Assembly: GCA_036388295.1 (NCBI GenBank)
Contig: DASVSC010000036.1
Location: 1-11,309, forward strand
Source: RYN-431 sp036388295
GTDB lineage: Bacteria; Planctomycetota; Phycisphaerae; Tepidisphaerales; Tepidisphaeraceae
Direction of reading: 5' to 3'
Length of the DNA: 11,309 bases
Each line of letters begins with the position of its first letter. Positions within the stretch are counted from its first letter, which is position 1. Below, in pieces: positions 6,519 through 11,309 of the stretch. A model generated the notes under the pieces. The model was not told the origin of the DNA, ran no database searches, and saw nothing but the letters and a program-made list of their open reading frames with translations. Position numbers and translations under genes: made by a program.

Positions 6519-6539
6519 TCCCCTTATGCCCGCCCTTCG

Positions 6540-6545
6540 TACAGT
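6540..6545 (+). promoter_or_regulatory. Candidate -10 box of the UDP-sugar pyrophosphorylase gene (leaderless)
   Basis: TACAGT, then CTGCCC, then ATG at 6552. The spacing and the CTGNCC discriminator mirror the divergent gene's TAGAAT-CTGACC-ATG. No Shine-Dalgarno is present. Confidence 0.3.
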
Positions 6546-6551
6546 CTGCCC

Positions 6552-7961
6552 ATGAGCCACGCTGCCCTTACCGATCGTCTGGCCGCCATCGGCCAATCCG
6601 GCGTTTTTCGTTTTTATGACGCGCTCGAAGAAGCCGGCCGCGCCAAGCTCGACGCACAGCTGTCGGCCCTCGATCTGGACGCCTTGCCGGCCCTTGTCGA
6701 CGGCTACGTGAAGAACAAGCCGACGGTCGAACTGCCCAAGGACATTCAGCCGGTCAAGGCGTACCCGACGACGTCCGACGACGATTTGTACACCCAGGCC
6801 CGCAACCGCGGCCTGGACCTGCTGAAGGCCGGCAAAGTGGCCGCGTTTCTGGTCGCCGGCGGGCAGGGGACGCGGTTGGGTTACGAAGGGCCCAAAGGCG
6901 AATACCCCGTTACGCCGGTGAAGAACAAGCCGCTGTTTCAGGTGTTCGCCGAACAGCTGACGGCCGCCGGCCGGACCGCCGGCCGGCCGATCCCGTGGTA
7001 CGTCATGACCAGTGACACGAATGACGCCGCCACCCGCGCGTTCTTCGACAAGCACAATTACTTCGGCCTCGACCGGTCGTTCGTCCGCTTCTTCGAACAA
7101 GGCATGATGCCCGCCTTCGACAAAGGCGGCGACCTGCTGCTGGCGGCGAAGGACTCGCTGGCCCTCAGCGCCGACGGCCACGGCGGCAGCTTCCGGGCCC
7201 TGCGCAACAGCGGCGCACTGGACGACATGAAGGCCCGCGGCGTCGAACACCTCAGCTACTTCCAGGTCGACAACCCCATCGTCAAAGTCATCGACCCGCT
7301 GTTCCTCGGTTTGCACGACCTGACCGGCAGCGAAATGAGCAGCAAAACCATCAACAAGGCCGGCCCGCTGGAAAAGGTCGGCAACTTCTGCATCGGCGAC
7401 GGCAAAACCCAGGTCATCGAATACAGCGACTTGCCCGAAAGCCTGGCCCAGCAGACCGACGCCAACGGCCAGCGCACGTTCGACGCCGGCAGCATCGCCA
7501 TCCACGCCCTGCGCGTCAGCTTCATCGACCGCCTGACCGCGCCCGGCAGCGATTTGAAACTGATCTGGCACCGGGCCGACAAAAAGGTGCCGTTCGTCAA
7601 TGAGCAGGGCGAGCTGGTGAAGCCGACCGAGCCGAACGCGGTGAAGTTGGAGCAGTTCGTGTTCGACGCCATCCCGCTGGCCGCCAACCCGCTGATTTAC
7701 ACGACGCGGCGCGAGGACGAGTTCAGCCCGGTGAAAAACGCCGAAGGCCAGGACTCGCCCGCCACGTGCCGGCGCGACCAGATTCGTCTGTTCGCCCGCT
7801 GGCTGGAGGCCGCCGGCGTGAGCGTTCCGCGCAAAGCCGACGGCGAGCCGGACTGCGTCCTGGAGATCAGCCCGCTGTTCGCCAGCAGCGCGGAAGAGCT
7901 CAAAACCAAGCCGCTGCAAGTGGAGAAAATCGAGCCGGGGCAGAGCATTTACTTCGGTTGA
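6552..7961 (+). CDS. UDPGP-family UDP-sugar pyrophosphorylase, UAP1/AGX-like
   Basis: 469-aa cytoplasmic nucleotidyltransferase that joins UTP and a hexose or N-acetylhexosamine 1-phosphate to give a UDP-sugar and pyrophosphate. The nucleotide-binding signature FLVAGGQGTRLGYEGPKGEY lies at 99-118. Other family landmarks are HGGSFRAL (210-217), YFQVDNPIVKVIDPLFLG (236-253), EKVGNFC and VIEYSDLPE (274-295), FDAGSIAIH (310-318) and REDEFSPVKNAEG (387-399). The order and wording of these motifs resemble eukaryotic UDP-GlcNAc pyrophosphorylases more closely than bacterial GlmU or GalU, so UDP-GlcNAc is the likeliest product, though UDP-glucose is possible. Length is normal for the family. Context with LptD and a glycosyltransferase fits envelope polysaccharide supply, by inference. 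No Shine-Dalgarno; a TANNNT lies 6 nt before the ATG. The downstream gap holds a large inverted repeat. Confidence 0.88.
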   Translation: MSHAALTDRLAAIGQSGVFRFYDALEEAGRAKLDAQLSALDLDALPALVDGYVKNKPTVELPKDIQPVKAYPTTSDDDLYTQARNRGLDLLKAGKVAAFLVAGGQGTRLGYEGPKGEYPVTPVKNKPLFQVFAEQLTAAGRTAGRPIPWYVMTSDTNDAATRAFFDKHNYFGLDRSFVRFFEQGMMPAFDKGGDLLLAAKDSLALSADGHGGSFRALRNSGALDDMKARGVEHLSYFQVDNPIVKVIDPLFLGLHDLTGSEMSSKTINKAGPLEKVGNFCIGDGKTQVIEYSDLPESLAQQTDANGQRTFDAGSIAIHALRVSFIDRLTAPGSDLKLIWHRADKKVPFVNEQGELVKPTEPNAVKLEQFVFDAIPLAANPLIYTTRREDEFSPVKNAEGQDSPATCRRDQIRLFARWLEAAGVSVPRKADGEPDCVLEISPLFASSAEELKTKPLQVEKIEPGQSIYFG

Positions 7962-7964
7962 GTG

Positions 7965-8068
7965 GCCGCAGATGAACGCAGATAGACGCAGATCAGAAAC
8001 GGCGAAGGGGTAGCCAAGAATACCTAAAATTCTTCTTACATCTGCGTCCATCTGCGTTCATCTGCGGC
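7965..8068. repeat. Inverted repeat built from 10-bp CGCAGAT units
   Basis: The left arm (7965-7993) and right arm (8040-8068) are inverted copies at 28 of 29 positions around a 46-nt centre. Each arm holds three CGCAGAT cores spaced 10 bp apart (CGCAGATGAA, CGCAGATAGA, CGCAGAT on the left). It fills the gap between the pyrophosphorylase and recR and begins 3 bp after the pyrophosphorylase stop codon. The CGCAGAT decamer resembles dispersed repeats whose spurious translations read LRLSAFICG or FICVHLR in other genomes. Confidence 0.85.
8016..8034 (+). terminator. Nested AT-rich stem-loop inside the 10-bp-unit repeat
   Basis: AAGAAT (8016-8021), a 7-nt loop and ATTCTT (8029-8034), followed by CTTAC, lie in the centre of the larger inverted repeat. 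It could help end the pyrophosphorylase transcript, but the stem is short and weak. Confidence 0.2.
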
Positions 8069-8084
8069 TAAAATAGGGCTGCTC

Positions 8085-8690
8085 ATGTCCAACCAAAACG
8101 TCCCCGTCCAGACCCTGATGCGGCTGCTGTCGAAGCTGCCCGGCCTCGGCATGCGCTCGGCCGAACGCATCACGTACCACCTGCTGAAATCGTCAGAAGA
8201 AGACGCCCTCGACCTAGCCGACGCCATTCGCGACATCAAGCTGAAAATCCGCCACTGCTCGGTCTGCTACAACCTGACCGAGGCCGACCCGTGCCCCATC
8301 TGCACCGACCCGCGGCGGGACGCGTCCATCGTCTGCGTGGTCGAACAGCCGAAGGACCTGCTCTCGATCGAAGCGGCCGGCATGTACCGGGGCGTCTACC
8401 ACGTCCTGCTCGGCCGCCTTACGCCCCTCGAAGGGATCGGCCCCGGCGACCTCACGCTCGACACGCTGTTCCGCCGCCTCAGTGAAGGCACGATCAACGA
8501 GCTGATCCTGGCCACCAACCCGACGATGGAAGGCGACACCACGAGCCTGCACATCCAGAACGTGACCCAAAGCCGTTTCCCGAAGGTCCAAATCACCCGC
8601 CTGGCCCGCGGGCTGCCGACCGGCAGCAGCATCGAGTTCGCGAACAAGAACATGCTGGCCGACGCGATGGCGGGGCGGCAGCGGGTTTGA
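8085..8690 (+). CDS. recR: Recombination mediator protein RecR
   Basis: 201-aa RecR, which with RecO (and RecF) helps load RecA on SSB-coated gapped DNA. All family parts are visible: the helix-hairpin-helix LSKLPGLGMRSAERITYHLL (15-34), a four-Cys zinc finger (C58, C61, C70, C73 in CSVCYNL...CPIC), and a Toprim domain from about 81 (SIVCVVEQPKDLLSIEAAG, then YHVLLGRLTPLEGIGPGDL). It ends with the conserved ATNPTMEGDTT and LARGLPTGSSIEFANKNM stretches. The length is standard and no residue is missing. ATG 8085 has AGGG 7 nt upstream. The gene follows an inverted-repeat element, so it probably has its own transcript; dnaX and ybaB, its usual neighbours in many bacteria, are not next to it here. 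A toxin-antitoxin pair begins 32 bp downstream. Confidence 0.97.
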   Translation: MSNQNVPVQTLMRLLSKLPGLGMRSAERITYHLLKSSEEDALDLADAIRDIKLKIRHCSVCYNLTEADPCPICTDPRRDASIVCVVEQPKDLLSIEAAGMYRGVYHVLLGRLTPLEGIGPGDLTLDTLFRRLSEGTINELILATNPTMEGDTTSLHIQNVTQSRFPKVQITRLARGLPTGSSIEFANKNMLADAMAGRQRV

Positions 8691-8713
8691 GTGCGATGTG
8701 GTACGCTGTGGCC

Positions 8714-8717
8714 GAGG
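8714..8717 (+). promoter_or_regulatory. Ribosome binding site of the antitoxin gene
   Basis: GAGG with a 5-nt spacer to ATG 8723. It favours this ATG over an in-frame TTG at 8687 that would overlap the end of recR. Confidence 0.5.
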
Positions 8718-8722
8718 CATCT

Positions 8723-9001
8723 ATGGCATTGACGCTTACCGTTGATCTTCCCGCGGAAGTCGAACAGCAACTGCGTGCCTCGACGCCGGATCTCGCTTCC
8801 GCGGCGAAAGAAGCCCTGCTGGTATCGATGTACCGGCAGCACAAGCTCTCACAGGTCGAACTGTCACTGGCGCTCAATGCAGACCGCCCTGAGGTCGAAG
8901 CAATTCTACACAAGCACAACGTGACTGAAGACCTTGGCACGCCGGACGAATATCTAGACGACGCCCGGAAATTGGCCCACTTGCTGAACCGCGCGCGTTG
9001 A
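8723..9001 (+). CDS. UPF0175-family antitoxin
   Basis: 92-aa protein of the UPF0175 family, the usual antitoxin partner of DUF3368 PIN toxins. The N-terminal strand LTLTVDLPAEVEQQLR is followed by an acidic and helical segment, then the family core AAKEALLVSMYRQHKLSQVELSLALN (about 27-52) with a helix-turn-helix-like stretch and EVEAILHKHNV (56-66). The acidic C-terminal tail probably wraps the toxin. It would neutralise the toxin and may repress the shared promoter, as in other modules. ATG 8723 has GAGG 5 nt upstream. Its TGA shares its A with the toxin's ATG (TGATG at 8999-9003), indicating translational coupling. Third codon positions look less G/C-rich than in recR, consistent with horizontal gain. 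The conserved core is slightly divergent but the partner makes the call strong. Confidence 0.85.
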   Translation: MALTLTVDLPAEVEQQLRASTPDLASAAKEALLVSMYRQHKLSQVELSLALNADRPEVEAILHKHNVTEDLGTPDEYLDDARKLAHLLNRAR

Positions 9002-9498
9002 TGCTGGTCGTTGCCGACGCATCCCCGTTCGTCGGGCTCATCAAAGTCGGGTGCATCGATATCCTGCCAGACTTGTTCGGTTCCGTCGTCATTCCGCCTG
9101 AAGTGCACGGCGAATTGCTCAAACCGACGCAGGCGTTTGAGGTGCAGATGTTCGCCACCGCTCCGCCGACGTGGTTGATCGTTCGAGCCGCGACGAGCGT
9201 CGAACGTATTCCCGATCTAGATGCGGGTGAGCGGGCGGCTATCAGTCTGGCTAAGGAACTCCGCGCGGACCTGCTGTTGATAGACGAAATGAAGGGGCGT
9301 GCCGCGGCGATCGAACGACACTTGCAAACGGCTCGCACTGCTGCCGTGATGAAGCAGGCGGCGGACGTCGGATTGATCAAAGACCTCGCAGCAGTCTTCG
9401 AGCAATTAAAACGCACGAACTTCCGAGTCCCGGTGCGGGCGTTGGACGCACTGCTCGGCGAACATCTTCGGCACCTTCAGCGACCGCCGGGCGATTGA
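9001..9498 (+). CDS. DUF3368 PIN-domain toxin (putative ribonuclease)
   Basis: 165-aa PIN-domain protein of the DUF3368 family, expected to cut RNA with a metal-bound acidic site. Visible acidic candidates are Asp6 in VVADASPFVGLIKVG, Glu38 in IPPEVHGELL, Glu77 in DLDAGERAAISLA and Asp95 in ADLLLIDEMKGRAAAI. The C-terminal half has the family's MKQAADVGLIKDL and FRVPVRALDALL stretches. The Gly-rich turn that often precedes the last helix in this family is here TARTAAV, so the toxin may be altered there, though no stop or frameshift breaks it. The ATG overlaps the antitoxin stop by 1 nt and is preferred to a TTG one codon earlier. The pair forms a UPF0175/DUF3368 toxin-antitoxin module; activity is inferred. 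Confidence 0.85.
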   Translation: MLVVADASPFVGLIKVGCIDILPDLFGSVVIPPEVHGELLKPTQAFEVQMFATAPPTWLIVRAATSVERIPDLDAGERAAISLAKELRADLLLIDEMKGRAAAIERHLQTARTAAVMKQAADVGLIKDLAAVFEQLKRTNFRVPVRALDALLGEHLRHLQRPPGD

Positions 9499-9515
9499 CC
9501 AAGCGTTTTGCGACC

Positions 9516-9632
9516 CTACTCCGGATCGTGCAGCGTGTAGCCTGCAAGAGCCAGCCGCTCGATCGCGGTCCGCCCGTTTTCACAGGCGACTTTATACCAA
9601 CGGCCTAGCCGCACCCGCGACAGGCGTGCCAC
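9516..9632 (-). other. Short coding-like frame overlapping the 3' end of the zinc-ribbon gene
   Basis: A 38-codon frame from GTG 9632 to TAG 9516 overlaps the last 41 bp of the zinc-ribbon gene in another frame and then crosses the otherwise empty gap. Its tail reads WYKVACENGRTAIERLALAG then YTLHDPE, a protein-like amphipathic stretch, and by eye about three quarters of its third positions beyond the overlap are G or C. It may be a small protein, an alternative C-terminus reached by frameshift, or a gene remnant. No Shine-Dalgarno is clear. Confidence 0.25.
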
Positions 9633-10161
9633 ACTCAGGACAGCGATGCGGCGTGGCTCTCAAGTCATAGCCGCACACGTTACATTGGTTGAGTGTCGAC
9701 GGGCGCCGGATGCAGGCGACCACGGACCAACCGAGCAGCAGGCCGCCTACGGCGGTGACGAACCAGTGTGGCACCAAAATCAGGTGTACCGACACACCCG
9801 TGTTTGCATAATGGACGTACCGAAAATTAAACCAAATGAAATCCGCGGCGTGCATCGGGTCATACCCCGACCCCATTACCGTGCCGTCGAAGAACGGCGC
9901 ATGGTTATCGGGAATCGACCGGCCGGGTAGGTATGCGGCGATGTGCCCATGGCCGGACCTCGTCGGTCGCCATTCCGTCGCAACCACTGCGGTCCACCCG
10001 TAGCGGCCGATCACGGCCGCTTCGACGCCTTGCCGTACGCCCCGCGCTTGAAGTCCGAGCCGCTCACCCGTCGGCAAAAATGCCCACGCCGCGACGAAGC
10101 CGGCGAATAGCAGCAGCGACACGACGAAGGCTATGCGGCGGGAAGCGCGCGTGGAGATCAC
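9592..10161 (-). CDS. Two-TM membrane protein with C-terminal zinc ribbon
   Basis: 189-aa inner-membrane protein of unknown function. The first membrane segment spans about 10-30 (RIAFVVSLLLFAGFVAAWAF) and the second about 131-151 (WFVTAVGGLLLGWSVVACI), with some 100 soluble residues between them. The cytoplasmic tail holds a four-Cys zinc ribbon, C160/C163 in CNVCGYDLRAT and C174/C177 in CPECG. This tail is common in planctomycete membrane proteins, where its role is not established. The start is GTG 10161: it overlaps the TGA of the upstream glycosyltransferase as GTGA (10161-10158), a typical coupled junction, whereas the further upstream GTG at 10212 would overlap that gene by over 50 bp. 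Coupling suggests the two are made together, but no pathway can be named. Confidence 0.75.
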   Translation of the reverse strand: MISTRASRRIAFVVSLLLFAGFVAAWAFLPTGERLGLQARGVRQGVEAAVIGRYGWTAVVATEWRPTRSGHGHIAAYLPGRSIPDNHAPFFDGTVMGSGYDPMHAADFIWFNFRYVHYANTGVSVHLILVPHWFVTAVGGLLLGWSVVACIRRPSTLNQCNVCGYDLRATPHRCPECGTPVAGAARPLV

Positions 10162-11309
10162 GTAACCACGCTGCGGTACACGTCCAGCAGCGCGTCCACG
10201 CGCGAATCCCACTGGAAATGATCCACGGCCCGCTTACGAGCGTTCTCGCTCATCTGCCGGCGAAGCTCCGACGATTCGGCCAAACGACGCATCGCCGCGG
10301 TCAGGCCGGTGATGAAGCTTTCCTTTGTGTCCGGCTGGATCAGCATGCCCGCGCCGTCGGCTTCGGTGCCGACGTAGTCGGCGGGGCCGCCCCAGTCGGC
10401 GGCGATGACCGGCAGGCCGGTGGCCATCGCTTCCATCACCACCGCGCCGCCGCACTCGCGCAAACTGGGGAAGACCATCGCGTCGGCGTGCGCCATCAAG
10501 GCGGCCGCCTCTTTGTATTTCATCCAGCCGGCGAAATGGACGTTCGGCGTGATCTTCAAGTCGGCGGCGATCTTCTCCAGCTTCGGCCGCTGGTCCCCTT
10601 CGCCGATGATGTCGAGGCGCGCGTTGAACTCCCGCGCGATCGGCGCGAACGCCTCCAGCAGCAAGTCGATCATCTTAAAATCGACCAGGCGGCCCAGGAA
10701 CGCGAACCGCGGCGCGGCATTCGGGTCGCGGGCCGGGGCGGCGTCCCACGTATTCAAGTCGACAGCGTTCGCGACCAAGTGAACGACGCGGCCCTTGATG
10801 CCCTTGGGCAGCGCCTTGGCCGTGCGTTCGTTGCTGACGAGAATCACCTTCGCGTTCAGCTTGCCGGGAATCAGCCAGTTGGCGATCGCCCCCAAACCGC
10901 GCCCGAAGGCGACGGTCAGGCGGACCGATGCACTTTCCATGTGGCGGAACGCCGGTGGGTAGTTGATGTCCCCGTTGAGCGGGCCGATCACCACCGGCAC
11001 GCCGACGCGGTCAATCGCCGTCGGCTGTTTCGGGCTGATCGGGATCGGCTGGTGCACCACGTCGATCATGTTCCGCGGCACCAGCAGCTTCATGATGTGC
11101 TTCTGCCACCGCTGTGTGATCAGCTGGCTGAGCGCGCCCGTTGTGCTGATCCGCAATTGCTCCGGCATCGGCTTGCCGATTTTCCAGAGCAGGCGGTGCT
11201 TCCAGGTGTCGGGCGCGAAGGTGACGCGGTCGATGTCGGGGCCGAGCAGCTCGGTCAGTTCCTTTCGGCAGCGTTCGTGGACGCAGAGCCAGACCTCCAC
11301 ACCGCGTTT
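10158..11309 (-). CDS. Family-4 glycosyltransferase, 5' end beyond the window
   Basis: GT4 (GT-B fold) glycosyltransferase, 383 codons visible, moving a sugar from a nucleotide-sugar donor to a cell-surface glycan acceptor. The frame stays open to the window edge (KRGVEVWLCVHERC), and the first strand of the N-terminal Rossmann domain is missing, so the gene is cut by the window; GTG at 11300 is not a convincing start. The N-terminal half has VVHQPIPISPKQP and VIGPLNGDINYPPAFR. The C-terminal donor domain shows FAFLGRLVDFKMIDLLLEAF, the DIIGEGDQRPKLEK strand-helix, and the EX7E motif ECGGAVVME followed by AMATGLPVIAADWGGPADYV. The domain is complete at the C-terminus. Its TGA overlaps the GTG of the zinc-ribbon gene. 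Sugar and acceptor are unknown; a role in exopolysaccharide or LPS synthesis is inferred. Confidence 0.92.
   Translation of the reverse strand, partial: KRGVEVWLCVHERCRKELTELLGPDIDRVTFAPDTWKHRLLWKIGKPMPEQLRISTTGALSQLITQRWQKHIMKLLVPRNMIDVVHQPIPISPKQPTAIDRVGVPVVIGPLNGDINYPPAFRHMESASVRLTVAFGRGLGAIANWLIPGKLNAKVILVSNERTAKALPKGIKGRVVHLVANAVDLNTWDAAPARDPNAAPRFAFLGRLVDFKMIDLLLEAFAPIAREFNARLDIIGEGDQRPKLEKIAADLKITPNVHFAGWMKYKEAAALMAHADAMVFPSLRECGGAVVMEAMATGLPVIAADWGGPADYVGTEADGAGMLIQPDTKESFITGLTAAMRRLAESSELRRQMSENARKRAVDHFQWDSRVDALLDVYRSVVT

Noticed and set aside
6970..6990. GC-rich palindromic stretch of CCGGCC units in the pyrophosphorylase gene
   Set aside because: It codes for AAGRTAGRP without breaking the frame and is expected from codon bias at high GC.
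6423..8051. 542-codon open frame on the minus strand opposite the pyrophosphorylase
   Set aside because: It is antisense to a clear UDPGP-family enzyme and runs through two inverted-repeat elements; its composition is typical of a high-GC shadow frame.
5838..8068. Possible CRISPR-like array because of repeated units
   Set aside because: The tandem units are 7 or 10 bp without unique spacers, and no cas genes are present.

Overview
The window is GC-rich chromosomal DNA, most likely from a planctomycete, probably of the class Phycisphaerae (Tepidisphaera/Humisphaera-like). This is inferred from three protein signatures. The subtilase begins with a planctomycete-type LEPR-xLL-like leader (ENLETRRLFAA). 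A membrane protein ends in the zinc ribbon CNVCGYDLRAT...CPEC that is common in that phylum. An LptD-like protein implies an LPS-type outer membrane. No tRNA, rRNA, CRISPR array or classical insertion sequence is visible.

Layout from left to right: a secreted S8 subtilase (35-1378, minus) is divergent from a GbsR/MarR-type regulator (1560-2147, plus), and the gap holds two similar operator-like dyads. Next is a 462-bp cassette (2172-2633), a DUF559 Vsr-like endonuclease-fold gene on the minus strand between two inverted 54-bp copies of a hairpin-bearing repeat. A large LptD/OstA-like outer-membrane protein (2668-5793, minus) follows, preceded upstream on the same strand by a small predicted exported protein (5923-6420, minus). 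Divergent from that pair is a UAP1/AGX-like UDP-sugar pyrophosphorylase (6552-7961, plus), then recR (8085-8690, plus), then a UPF0175 antitoxin / DUF3368 PIN-toxin pair (8723-9498, plus). On the minus strand at the right end, a GT4 glycosyltransferase that runs off the window (10158 to beyond 11309) is translationally coupled to a two-TM zinc-ribbon protein (9592-10161).

How the genes fit together: LptD, the small exported protein, the nucleotide-sugar pyrophosphorylase and the glycosyltransferase suggest a cell-envelope or surface-polysaccharide neighbourhood. That is inferred from gene families and proximity only. recR is a housekeeping recombination gene. The DUF559 cassette and the toxin-antitoxin pair look like accessory insertions.

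The most striking hidden structure lies in the gaps between genes. Four successive gaps each contain an inverted-repeat element: 2172-2633, 5838-5919, 6450-6518 and 7965-8068. Three of these share an architecture of 14-29-bp arms around a 41-48-nt centre, and two have arms built from short tandem units of 7 and 10 bp, although their sequences are unrelated. The fourth brackets the DUF559 gene and appears to supply its Shine-Dalgarno sequence, its stop codon and a terminator-like hairpin. This is the best candidate here for an under-described mobile or repeat-propagating system.
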